Part shown: positions 25,775 through 34,214 of the stretch, piece by piece | How the letters are laid out: the number at the start of each line of letters is the position of its first letter | How positions within the stretch are numbered: the stretch's first letter is position 1 | Source: Palsa-870 sp035937155 | Lineage (GTDB): Bacteria; Chloroflexota; Dormibacteria; Dormibacterales; Dormibacteraceae | Assembly: GCA_035937155.1 (NCBI GenBank) | Contig: DASYVJ010000072.1 | Location: 1-64,000, forward strand | Direction: 5' to 3' | Length of the DNA stretch: 64,000 nucleotides | Notes under the pieces: generated by a model | Told to the model about the DNA's origin: nothing | Database searches by the model: none | What the model saw: only the letters and a program-made list of their open reading frames with translations | Position numbers and translations under genes: made by a program

Positions 25775-26209
25775 TGCGCTGGGGATGTACGGGGGCTGGT
25801 GCCTCCCGCGGTCTTCAAAACCGTTTGCGGGGCGCTGTTGAGGCGTCCTGGGTGGGTTCGATTCCCATCCATCCCCGCCAGATTTCAGTGCAATGACAGC
25901 CGAGTTGACAGCCACAGCCGTGCTAAGAGCCAAGCGTCGCTCCAGCCGCTCCATCGCGAACATGCCGCCAAAGGTCCCGCACGCTCCGCCGATCGCGAGG
26001 GCCGCAAAGGCCTCGACGGTCGCTAAAGAGAGACCCGAGCGCATCGTGACTGAAGCGGTCAAAATCAGGTAAATCGACGAGGTAACCATGGCGCTGATGT
26101 CGGCCGCGACAGCCAGCGTCCGATTGCCGCGGCTGACCAGCATGGTTTTCGACGTGTAGGACAAATCCTGCAGTAAGGCCGCCGCGAAAATGCCCGCTAG
26201 GACGTCCAC
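25748..26209 (-). CDS. Small membrane protein whose frame runs into selC antisense
   Basis: The first 95 or so residues (from ATG 26209) look like a genuine three-helix membrane protein with segments near 1-15, 32-55 and 62-85. After that the frame crosses the tail motif and then the complement of selC, giving the spurious ending GGDGWESNPPRTPQQ. I read this as a gene whose 3' end was replaced at the att-like junction, leaving a chimeric C-terminus. It could also be a short intact gene that lost its stop. Confidence 0.4.
   Translation of the reverse strand: MDVLAGIFAAALLQDLSYTSKTMLVSRGNRTLAVAADISAMVTSSIYLILTASVTMRSGLSLATVEAFAALAIGGACGTFGGMFAMERLERRLALSTAVAVNSAVIALKSGGDGWESNPPRTPQQRPANGFEDRGRHQPPYIPSAVTLTTRAM
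25781..25880 (+). tRNA. selC: tRNA-Sec, anticodon TCA
   Basis: A 100-nt selenocysteine tRNA. The anticodon loop is CTTCAAA (anticodon TCA reads UGA). The long acceptor stem pairs GGGGATG with CATCCCC. The D arm has a 6-bp stem GGGGGC/GCCTCC with a 4-nt TGGT loop, a tRNA-Sec hallmark. The long variable arm pairs GGGCGC with GCGTCC, the T loop is TTCGATT, and CCA is encoded. No selA, selB or selD is in the window. Its 3' half recurs three times downstream, marking it as an integration target. Confidence 0.95.
25894..25918 (+). repeat. Tail motif following selC
   Basis: TGACAGCC, 4 nt, TGACAGCC, then ACAGC, 13 nt after the tRNA end. The same unit follows every selC fragment downstream and also occurs alone. 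Confidence 0.75.
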
Positions 26210-26244
26210 GCGCTAGACCGTTTGAGCTCGCAACATCGTTTGCC

Positions 26245-27171
26245 TCAAGCGTGAGCATCCGAAATAGAGCCATGAGCTGCGCCCTGCGCGTCGACATAGT
26301 CACGCTTGACAACCTCGTCGAGACTGGTGAGGGGGATCGTCGGATAACGCCGACGCGTTTCTAGCGCGTCAAAAGCCTGCGGGCGGGTGTCCATGACTAT
26401 GCCCATCTGGATCTGTCTGGCCATGCCAGGGTTCGCGAGACTCATCACAACCGCCATGAGGCGCATGGCGACCGGCGGGATATGGCCAACGTTTCCTCTC
26501 GATCCAATCTGCTTTCGGAAGATATCGACGAACGCTGTCATGGTCAGGTTCTCTGGGCCGCCAACCTCGATCACTTCGCCCCGCATGGACGGGTCGAGGA
26601 TGGCCAATGCGACGAATTCAGAAACGTCAGCGGCTGAAACCCAGTTGATTGGATTGAGGCCGCGGCCGAACACCTGGGTCTTGCCTTTATCAAGCAGCGG
26701 GCGGCCGAGCACATCGCACCAGGTCTCCATGTATGCGGTGGGCCTGATGATCGTCCACGCGAGGCCGCTGGCCTTGAGGTCTTGCTCTGCCGCGTACTTC
26801 ATTCTCATTAGCTCCGCCGGGTGATTCGGCGATGCATCTTTGACTGACACCAGCACGAACTGCTCGACCGCGACCTCGCGCGCAGCGAGTATGAGGTTGC
26901 GGTTGCCGTCGCGATCGATCGTGACTGGGCTCCCATCTTTGGTGCCGGCGAATCCCTGAATCGCTGAAATCACGGTCCGAGCGCCGTCGACCGCATGCCG
27001 AACCGCGGCCAAATCCCGAACGTCGCCTTCGACGATCTCGACGCCCGTACCGGCAAGGTGGGCAGCCCGGCTGGGATCGCGCGTGAGCACGCGAATCTCA
27101 ATGCCCCGCCGCCGTAACAGAGTGACGACCTTGGTTCCGAGCCGGCCAGTGCCGCCGGCAACCAGGATCAA
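26245..27171 (-). CDS. NmrA-like NAD(P)-binding protein
   Basis: A 308-residue atypical short-chain dehydrogenase. It starts at TTG 27171 (MILVAGGTGRLGTKVV) with a TTGA overlap of the SnoaL gene's stop. The GGTGRLG loop binds dinucleotide and LTRDPSR follows strand two, typical of NmrA/TMR-like proteins that act as redox sensors or quinone/nucleotide-sugar reductases. The canonical YxxxK is not evident. It is cotranscribed with the SnoaL-like gene and divergent from the XRE-NB-ARC regulator. Confidence 0.82.
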   Translation of the reverse strand: MILVAGGTGRLGTKVVTLLRRRGIEIRVLTRDPSRAAHLAGTGVEIVEGDVRDLAAVRHAVDGARTVISAIQGFAGTKDGSPVTIDRDGNRNLILAAREVAVEQFVLVSVKDASPNHPAELMRMKYAAEQDLKASGLAWTIIRPTAYMETWCDVLGRPLLDKGKTQVFGRGLNPINWVSAADVSEFVALAILDPSMRGEVIEVGGPENLTMTAFVDIFRKQIGSRGNVGHIPPVAMRLMAVVMSLANPGMARQIQMGIVMDTRPQAFDALETRRRYPTIPLTSLDEVVKRDYVDAQGAAHGSISDAHA

Positions 27172-27614
27172 CGCTGGCTTGCTGCTGGTGCCGCCGGAGC
27201 CGGAAGCACGCCCACCTGAGCCAGGAAGTTGGTGATGTCGACGACGTCCCAGTGCTCGGCAAGCCGGCCGTCCCGCAGCATGTGGATGTCCACCCCGTGG
27301 GTGGTAACGCTCTTTCCGGTCGGTCCAAAACCGAACCACTCACCGACATGCGTGCCATCGTTGGACCACATGACCGCCACCTTGTCGCCTTCTACGACCA
27401 GGTGCTCGATAGTGAAGCGGGGATTGAAGGCTGCACGGACCATGCTGATGCGCTGCTTGAGGCCCTCAGCTCCCTGGCTCTGTTGCGGGAACGGGTTGTG
27501 CTCGATGTGGTCTGGCCAGGCGATCTCATCAAGGAGCTCGAGCCTTCCATTGTTGGCGACCTCCTCATAGAGCTGCACGACCGTCCGCCTGTTCTCGTCC
27601 TCAAACTTCGTCAC
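27168..27614 (-). CDS. SnoaL-like ester cyclase-family protein
   Basis: A 148-residue NTF2-fold protein (LYEEVANNGRLELLDEI, then HLVVEGDKVAVMWSNDGTHVG) of the polyketide-cyclase/SnoaL2 group. I chose GTG 27614 because a strong GGAGGAG ribosome-binding site sits upstream; a longer frame lacks one. It is the first gene of a two-gene operon with the NmrA-like gene. The substrate is unknown. Confidence 0.82.
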   Translation of the reverse strand: MTKFEDENRRTVVQLYEEVANNGRLELLDEIAWPDHIEHNPFPQQSQGAEGLKQRISMVRAAFNPRFTIEHLVVEGDKVAVMWSNDGTHVGEWFGFGPTGKSVTTHGVDIHMLRDGRLAEHWDVVDITNFLAQVGVLPAPAAPAASQR

Positions 27615-27726
27615 AGAAACTCCTCCTTGAATCGGGTGGATGATGGCGTCCGCTGGAATCAAGACCGATGATGTTCCCTGGCTGCCGGCCCCACCATGAA
27701 ACTTACTCACCGTTTAGGTCACCGAT

Positions 27727-30051
27727 TTGACTGATGAGAACCTAGGCGCCGCTCTCAAGGGCCTGCGTACGACGGCCGGGTTGACGCAAGAAGGATTGGC
27801 CGAGCGAGCCGGCATCAGTGCGCGCACCGTGAGTGACCTCGAGCGCGGACTGCGAACAATGGTCCATTACGACACGGCGAAGCGGATCGCCTCCGCCCTG
27901 GGGCTCGACGACGAGCGGCGCCGCCAATTTGAGGCGCTCGCGCGTGGGCGAGGATTGAATCCCTCGGCCGTCCCCGGAGGCGCGCTCCCGCCCGACCCGA
28001 CCCCGTTCCGCGGTAGATCACGGGAGCTGGAAAGCATCAAGTCGACCCTTCTGGCCGGCCGAGTCAGGTTGCTCACACTGACCGGGCCGGGTGGCATCGG
28101 AAAGACTCGACTTGCGCTGGAAGCCGCACGTGAGATCCAGGGGTCCTTTCCTGAAGGCTGCTTTTTTGTTTCGTTAGGCGAGGTGAAGGACGCATCCCTT
28201 GTCGCGCCCGAGCTCGCCAAAACGATCGGCGTCGTCGAGACAGGGCCCGGTCTGGAGCAACTGTTGACCAAGCACCTGGCGGGAAGGCGCTTCCTGATCG
28301 TGCTGGACACTTTCGAGCACCTGACGGCGGCCGCGCCCCTGGTGTATTCGCTTGTGCTCAGCTGCCCTGACACCACGTTCCTGGTGACGAGTCGAAGCGC
28401 GTTGCGGTTGCGCGGAGAGCACGAGTTTCCGGTGCCGCCGCTGGAGTCGCCTTCCCAGCTTGGCGACGACCCGGCTGGAGACATCATGCGATGGCCGGCC
28501 ACCAGCCTTTTTTGGGAGCGCGCACAGGCGCTGATGCCGGATCTCGAACTTGATCGGCAGAGTGCCTTGCGGGTGCTCGAGATCTGTCGCAGGCTGGACG
28601 GCCTCCCTTTGGCGATCGAGCTGGCAGCCGCGCGAGTCAAGCACCTTCCCTTGGCCGCCATAAGCGAGCAGCTCGAGAATCGGCTCGAGTTTTTGGTTGG
28701 CGGCCCACGCGACCTTCCGCTGCGCCAGCGCGCCATCCGTGACACGGTGGCCTGGAGTCATGAATTACTTGCTCCTCGATCTCAAAAACTCTTCAGTCGT
28801 CTCTCCGTATTCGCAGGTGGCTGGCGCCTGAGCGACGTCGAGAAGATCTGCGGAACCGAGGTAGAAGTCGGGACCGCGCTCGAAGGCGTGAGTGCGCTGG
28901 TCGATCAGAGCTTGATCGTCCTTGATCGGATCCGTAACGACGCGCGCTACGACATGCTCGACGTTGTTAGGGAGTACGCAGCCCGGCGACTCGTCGAGGC
29001 GGGTGAGAGCGAGGAGATCGCCCAACGACATGCGCTCTATTACCTTGAGATGGCTGAGGAGGCCGAGCCCCACCTCGTGCGGGCGGGACACGAAGCTTGG
29101 TTCGGTCGCCTCCACGTCGAGCGCGGCAACGTGCGGAGTGGCATGGGTTGGGCGATCGATCGTGGCGAGACGGTGCTGGCGCTCCGATACACCGTTGCGC
29201 TGTGGCGTTACTGGCGGCAACTAGGTGAGTTCGCAGAGGGCCGTCGCTGGTCGGATGCGGCGCTGGCGATGTCAGGGACGGCGAACGCGTCGCTCCGCGC
29301 CAAGGCGCTTTGGGCGGCCTCTGCTCTGGCTTTTCCGCAAGGCGACCATGCACGTATGGACGCCCTGGCTGCTGAGGGCCTTGAACTCGTGAGGCACAGC
29401 GAAGACCCGATGGATCGCCGCAACGCGCTCACGATCAAAGGCATGGTCGCCATGCTCCAAGGCCGCTACGCGGACGCTCTGGAACCCTTCCGCGAATCGG
29501 TAGCCATTTGCCGCCAGCTTGGGGTGAGTTGGCAGCTCGGCACCTCGTGCTTGAACCTTGGTACCACGCAACTGCACTCCGGTTCTGGTGATGCTCTGGC
29601 GACCTTGCAGGAGGGCCTCCGTGTCTATCGCGAGCTGGGCGATGACATCTTTGCTGCCCGCATCAACAACACGATGGCGCACGCCGCCCTCGCCCGAAAC
29701 GACATTGCGGTAGCCGATCGACTTGGTCGCGAAGCGCTCTCGACGGCGGCGCAGCAAGGAGAGCGCCAGGGTATCGCGGACGGACTGCATACACTCGCTG
29801 CTGTAGCCGCTGCGCGCTCCGACCCGGACCGGGCCGCCACCCTCGCCGGCGCCGCGGCAGCCATCAGGGAGACAATCGCCGCACGTCCCGGACCGTTTGA
29901 CGTTGCGATTCCGGGGCGCTTTTTGCGGACCATGGAGAGGACCGTCACGGCCAAGCGCTGGCATCGATCATGGGACGCTGGTTTTGCGATGGATCCCCAA
30001 GCCGCGGTTAAAGATGCTCTCGCCAGTCCCAAGGCCAGTGTCAGACGGTAG
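27727..30051 (+). CDS. XRE-HTH / NB-ARC ATPase / TPR regulator
   Basis: A 774-residue signal-transduction ATPase. Residues 5-65 form an XRE-type HTH (LRTTAGLTQEGLAERAGISARTVSDLERG). Residues about 95-350 form an NB-ARC/STAND ATPase with P-loop GPGGIGKT at 120-127, LIVLDTFEH as Walker B and the TSRSALRLRGE sensor. The remainder consists of helical, TPR-like repeats. It is divergent from the SnoaL/NmrA operon across 113 nt, which makes it the probable regulator of that operon. The start is TTG 27727. Confidence 0.85.
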   Translation: MTDENLGAALKGLRTTAGLTQEGLAERAGISARTVSDLERGLRTMVHYDTAKRIASALGLDDERRRQFEALARGRGLNPSAVPGGALPPDPTPFRGRSRELESIKSTLLAGRVRLLTLTGPGGIGKTRLALEAAREIQGSFPEGCFFVSLGEVKDASLVAPELAKTIGVVETGPGLEQLLTKHLAGRRFLIVLDTFEHLTAAAPLVYSLVLSCPDTTFLVTSRSALRLRGEHEFPVPPLESPSQLGDDPAGDIMRWPATSLFWERAQALMPDLELDRQSALRVLEICRRLDGLPLAIELAAARVKHLPLAAISEQLENRLEFLVGGPRDLPLRQRAIRDTVAWSHELLAPRSQKLFSRLSVFAGGWRLSDVEKICGTEVEVGTALEGVSALVDQSLIVLDRIRNDARYDMLDVVREYAARRLVEAGESEEIAQRHALYYLEMAEEAEPHLVRAGHEAWFGRLHVERGNVRSGMGWAIDRGETVLALRYTVALWRYWRQLGEFAEGRRWSDAALAMSGTANASLRAKALWAASALAFPQGDHARMDALAAEGLELVRHSEDPMDRRNALTIKGMVAMLQGRYADALEPFRESVAICRQLGVSWQLGTSCLNLGTTQLHSGSGDALATLQEGLRVYRELGDDIFAARINNTMAHAALARNDIAVADRLGREALSTAAQQGERQGIADGLHTLAAVAAARSDPDRAATLAGAAAAIRETIAARPGPFDVAIPGRFLRTMERTVTAKRWHRSWDAGFAMDPQAAVKDALASPKASVRR

Positions 30052-30083
30052 GGAGCGTTGCGGCGACAACCGGAGCGATCGGT

Positions 30084-30182
30084 ACTCCATCCCCGCCAGG
30101 TGCTGGGCGGGTGACAGGCAAGTTGACAGCCAAAGCAGCAAACTCAGAGGCCACGTCGTCCGGCCCAACCTAGAATGCGTCC
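30084..30182 (+). repeat. selC 3'-end remnant, tail motif and promoter of cyclase gene 1
   Basis: The unit begins with CTCCATCCCCGCCA (the selC 3' terminus). It continues with the tail in the variant TGACAGGCAAGTTGACAGCC and a further 45 nt up to the GTG of the cyclase gene. It matches 47700-47799 with about three mismatches. A TAGAAT -10-like hexamer (30171-30176) lies 6 nt before the GTG, suggesting a leaderless or nearly leaderless transcript. Confidence 0.7.
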
Positions 30183-33113
30183 GTGAAGGCGACCCGCGCC
30201 GGGGCGCCCGCAGGAACAGTCACCATGCTGTTCACCGACATCGAGGGCTCCAGCGACGGGGTCCGGATGCTCGGCGCCGACAAGTGGGAAGCCGTCCTCG
30301 AGCACCACACCGGCATCATTCGCCAAGCGCTGACCCGCCACGGCGGGTTTGAGGTCCGCACCGAGGGCGACTCCTTCTTTGCCGTTTTCAGCAGTCCGAC
30401 CGCAGCAGTGGCGGCGGCGGCCGCGATGCAGCGCGGCCTGAGGGAGGCGGATTGGCCGCACCAGGCGTCGGTGCGCGTGCGGATGGGACTCCACACCGGC
30501 GAGGCGCGTCCGGCTAGTGCCGCCAGCGGTGTCGACTACGTCGGCTTCGAGGTCAGCCGCGCCTCTCGCATCGCCGCGGCGGCGCACGGCGGGCAGGTAC
30601 TCGTCTCGGACACTACTGAGTCCCTCGTCCGCGACCTGCTGACGCCTGGGCTCACACTTCGAGACCTCGGCGAGCACCGATTCAAGGATCTCGTGCGGCC
30701 GCAGCGCATCCACCAGCTCCTGATCGAAGGCCTGCCTGACACCTTTCCGCCGCTGCGAAGCCTGGATGCGACTCCAAACAACCTTCCGACGCAAATGACG
30801 ACGTTCATTGGAAGAGAGCGTGAGCTCGCGAAAGCCGTTGAGCTCCTCGAGAAGACCCGGCTGCTGACGCTGACCGGTCCCGGCGGCAGCGGAAAGACCC
30901 GGCTTGCCCTCCACCTCGCCGCCGATGTCCTCGATCGCTACCCGGACGGGGTGTGGCTTGTCGAGCTCGCGCCAGTGACCGATCCCGCAGGCGTGGGCCC
31001 AACAATCGCGGCCGCCGCGCACATCGGTGAACGCCCCGGCCGCCCGGCAGTGGACACGATCAGCGCATCGCTCCGAAGCCGGCGGCTGTTGCTCGTGCTG
31101 GACAACTGCGAGCACCTTATCGCCGCTTGCGCAGGCATGGCCAGCGCACTCGTCCGCTCCTGCCCCCACCTGACGATCCTTGCCACCAGCCGCGAAGGAT
31201 TGAACGTTCCCGGCGAGGCGCTCATGCCCGTGCCTTCGCTTCGCGTGCCCGACGGCGACACACTCCCACCGCTCGATGAACTGCGGGCGAACGAGGCGAT
31301 CGCCCTGTTCGTCGATCGGTGTTCCGCGTATCAGCCGACCTTCACCCTCACGGAGGAAAACGCGGTCGACATCGTGCGGATCTGCCGCCGTCTGGACGGT
31401 GTGCCGCTCGCCCTCGAGCTCGCTGCTGCTCGGGTCCGAGTTCTATCGCTCGCTCAGGTCGCCAGTCGGCTCGACGATAGATTCCGGCTCCTTACCGGCG
31501 GTGGACGTACCGTGGTTGCAAGACAACAGACGCTGCGCGCACTCATCGATTGGAGCTATGACCTACTCACCGACGCGGAGCAAGTCCTCTTCAGGCGACT
31601 GTCGATCTTTGTCGGAGGCTGGACCCTCGAGGCGGCCGAGGCGGTCGGCGCCGGCGAGGGCATCGAACGCGACGCCATTCTCGAGCTCCTCGCCCACCTC
31701 GTCGACAAGTCGCTCGTCGTGATGCTGGAACGCGGCGGGGCGGCGAGGTACACGATGCTCGAGACGATCCGCGAATACGCCCACGAGAAGCTGGTGGACT
31801 CCGGTGAAGCCCCCGCGCTTCGCCGGCGACACTTTGAGTATTACTCCCTCTTCACGGGGGACCTCTGGATGTCGACCGGCTTTGGGGGCGGCGCGTCGGC
31901 CGACATGGGGAGCGAGTACGAGAACTTGCTTGCCGCGCTTGGATGGATCGAGGGGGAGCCCAACAGTTCGGACCAAGAGCTCCTCTTCGCCGGGTCAATG
32001 TACGGTCCGGCTGCAGCCCGGGGTCGGATCGGTGAGCTTCGCCAGGTATTGACAGCTGCGCTCGCGCGGAGCGATCCTGCCGCGCGGACGATTGGGCGGG
32101 CCCGTGCCCTGCTGACTACCGCGTCGCTTGCGGGCATGCAGGGTGATGTTCAGGTCGCTGCTCCGCTTGCGATGGAGGCGGTCCAGTTGCTTCGCGCGCT
32201 CGGTGAGAACCACGAGCTGGCTTACGCGCTGCTGGGCGTGGCGCGCGGGGCACTCCCCGACTTAGTTGTTTCAGAGCGGGCAGCAAGTGAGTCTCGAGCG
32301 CTTTTCGAGGAGCTCGGTGACCAATTTGGACTTGCACTACTGCTGTTTCTCATGGCCGATGCCGCGCTCGAGCGCGGCGATTACGAAGCTGCGCGCCGTG
32401 GTCACCTCGAGAGCCTTGCGCTGTTCAGGCAGCTCGGTCATCTCCCGTTGAGCACCCACCCGCTCGTGAGCCTCGCTCGAATCGCATGCGTCGACGGCGA
32501 CTACGCCCGTGCCCGCGCGCTTATCGAGCAGGCGCTGGCGATCCGCAAGCGGCCTGAGCTCGACAATCCGTGGCTGATCGCGATCGGGCTCGTCAGCCTC
32601 GGCGAGGTCGATCGGTGCGAAGGCGATCCGGCTCGGGGGTTGCGATCATTCGAGCAAGCCCTGGCCTACGGTCGTGGCCTGAGCGACGACATGATCGTGG
32701 CGTGGTCGCTACACAACCTGGGGCACGTCGCTTTGCACTCGGGCGACCTGACAACGGCTGCGACACGGTTCCGGGATAGCCTCCTGTTGAGGTGGCGGTT
32801 CGGGCCGGGTGCCGATGTCGCGGGGGGGCTGGCGGGAACGGGGGGTGTCTTACTGCGCGAAGGTCAGCTCATCGAAGCCGTCAGGCTGTTTGGCGCAGTC
32901 GACGGAATGCTGGAGTCAAGGCACCGAGTGCTTTCGCCCGCCGACGAAATGGTTCGCCGGAGTGACCTCGCAGCCCTACGCTCGCACCTGGACGATCGAG
33001 CCTTTGAGGTCGCATTCCGGGAGGGCCACGCCGCGAAGTTCGAGGACCTCGACGCGATGGCCAACGCTGTCTCGCTGCGAGGAGGCTTGAGCGGTAGCCA
33101 GGAATCAGCTTGA
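30183..33113 (+). CDS. Class III nucleotide cyclase / NB-ARC / TPR regulator, copy 1
   Basis: A 976-residue protein. Residues 10-170 are a class III adenylate/guanylate cyclase domain with metal-binding aspartates at D19 (LFTDIEGS) and D63 (EGDSFF). The transition-state motif N-x3-R reads S-x3-R (S125, R129), so activity may be reduced or altered. Residues about 205-500 are an NB-ARC ATPase with P-loop GPGGSGKT at 232-239 and LLVLDNCEH. The C-terminal 450 residues are TPR-like repeats. No DNA-binding domain is visible, unlike typical LuxR-type relatives. A paralogue lies at 47800 and a C-terminal fragment at 33655. Confidence 0.88.
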   Translation: MKATRAGAPAGTVTMLFTDIEGSSDGVRMLGADKWEAVLEHHTGIIRQALTRHGGFEVRTEGDSFFAVFSSPTAAVAAAAAMQRGLREADWPHQASVRVRMGLHTGEARPASAASGVDYVGFEVSRASRIAAAAHGGQVLVSDTTESLVRDLLTPGLTLRDLGEHRFKDLVRPQRIHQLLIEGLPDTFPPLRSLDATPNNLPTQMTTFIGRERELAKAVELLEKTRLLTLTGPGGSGKTRLALHLAADVLDRYPDGVWLVELAPVTDPAGVGPTIAAAAHIGERPGRPAVDTISASLRSRRLLLVLDNCEHLIAACAGMASALVRSCPHLTILATSREGLNVPGEALMPVPSLRVPDGDTLPPLDELRANEAIALFVDRCSAYQPTFTLTEENAVDIVRICRRLDGVPLALELAAARVRVLSLAQVASRLDDRFRLLTGGGRTVVARQQTLRALIDWSYDLLTDAEQVLFRRLSIFVGGWTLEAAEAVGAGEGIERDAILELLAHLVDKSLVVMLERGGAARYTMLETIREYAHEKLVDSGEAPALRRRHFEYYSLFTGDLWMSTGFGGGASADMGSEYENLLAALGWIEGEPNSSDQELLFAGSMYGPAAARGRIGELRQVLTAALARSDPAARTIGRARALLTTASLAGMQGDVQVAAPLAMEAVQLLRALGENHELAYALLGVARGALPDLVVSERAASESRALFEELGDQFGLALLLFLMADAALERGDYEAARRGHLESLALFRQLGHLPLSTHPLVSLARIACVDGDYARARALIEQALAIRKRPELDNPWLIAIGLVSLGEVDRCEGDPARGLRSFEQALAYGRGLSDDMIVAWSLHNLGHVALHSGDLTTAATRFRDSLLLRWRFGPGADVAGGLAGTGGVLLREGQLIEAVRLFGAVDGMLESRHRVLSPADEMVRRSDLAALRSHLDDRAFEVAFREGHAAKFEDLDAMANAVSLRGGLSGSQESA

Positions 33114-33269
33114 GGAGCACAATCGCACGATGACGCACTGCGGCCTGGGCGTCGTGTCGCAACGGGGACACAGTATCTCTTGACTCCGTGCGACGGCACC
33201 GGCTGACGCGCCGGCGTCCGGTTAGATTTCAGCCCGTAGTGCCGACCATGGTCACGTTGGCCTCGAAGC

Positions 33270-33640
33270 TCAGTCGCTCTCGGTGGGTGCCTTGAACAGC
33301 GTCTGAAATTTCATCGCCAGTTCAACGTCGCCCTTGACCCTGAGCTTGCTTTGCCTGAAGGCTGTCATGCCGTCCAGCTGACCTGTCATGATCCTCACCC
33401 AGTCGCCGGCGTCGGCGAGAAACGTCACGTTTGCGGCTTCTGGTGGATCGCCTTTCGCGGACTCGGCAATCCCGTCGTGGACCTTCACCCACCACTTACC
33501 GCCCACCTTCCCGACAGGTTGAACTGGACGAGTGCATTGGTGTTACCAGCGTTCTCGGGCACCAGGTTGGCCGGCAGAACCTCGACGATCTGGTCTGGCG
33601 TGAGTGCAGACGTATTTTCCTCGTGAGCATCCGGCTCGGG
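33270..33640 (-). pseudogene. SCP2-like sterol carrier protein, frameshifted
   Basis: Two overlapping frames together make one SCP2-like lipid-binding protein. The upstream frame gives TPDQIVEVLPANLVPEN and ALVQFNLSG; the next frame continues with GGKWWVKVHDG and VTFLADAGDWVRIMTGQ. The switch falls in a GGGA run near 33510-33520, as expected for loss of one base. No in-frame start codon is seen at the 5' end, which abuts the cyclase fragment at about 33645, so the gene also seems truncated there. A sequencing error could explain the frameshift but not the missing start. Confidence 0.65.
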
Positions 33641-33654
33641 CGGATGTGACCCAG

Positions 33655-34054
33655 GCGTCCGCTGCACAACCTGGGGCATGTCGCGATGCATTCCGGCGAT
33701 CTCGCAGCGGCGGCCGCACGCTTCCGGGAGAGCCTCCTTCTGCGCTGGCGGGCGGGGCCGGGCGTCGACGTCGCCGTGGGGCTCGCGGGAATGGCAGGCG
33801 TCGCGCTGCGCGGGGGTCAGCTCACCGAAGCGGTCCGGTTGTTCGGGGCCGTCGACGGAATGCTGGAGTCAAGGCACATGAAGCTTCCACCAGCGGACGA
33901 GTTGGTCCGCCGCGCCGATCTCGCCGCCATCCGCTCGCGACTGGACGACCCGGCCTTTGACGCGGCATTCCGCGAAGGACATGCCGCGAAGTTCGAAGAC
34001 CTCGAGGCGTTGGCGAACGCTGTTTCGCTACGAGTAAGCGACCGCGGCCGCTAG
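33655..34054 (+). pseudogene. C-terminal fragment of a third cyclase-NB-ARC-TPR protein
   Basis: About 130 residues matching the last part of the two large cyclase regulators (HNLGHVA, ARFRESLLLRW, LFGAVDGMLESRH, ALANAVSLR). It begins abruptly within the TPR region and lacks cyclase and ATPase domains. It runs to a normal stop and is followed 24 nt later by a selC 3'-half copy. It is the relic of a third paralogue whose front was deleted, likely by recombination between repeats. Confidence 0.8.
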
Positions 34055-34077
34055 GAATCAGATCGCGACTCGCAGAC

Positions 34078-34198
34078 GCCCCCCAGCGGTCTTCAAAACC
34101 GTTTCAAGGGCACTGTTGAGGTGTCCTGGGCGGGTTCGATTCCCATCCATCCCCGCCCAATTCGGCGGCGGTGACAGCCAAGCTGACAGCCACAGCGG
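34078..34198 (+). repeat. selC 3'-half copy with tail motif (C)
   Basis: Similarity to selC starts at the anticodon stem (CGGTCTTCAAAACC) and runs through the variable arm (with substitutions), T arm and CATCCATCCCCGCC. It is followed after 16 nt by TGACAGCCAAGCTGACAGCCACAGC. The acceptor 5' strand and D arm are absent, so this is not a tRNA gene. Confidence 0.85.
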
Positions 34199-34214
34199 CG
34201 AATAATACCCGACA

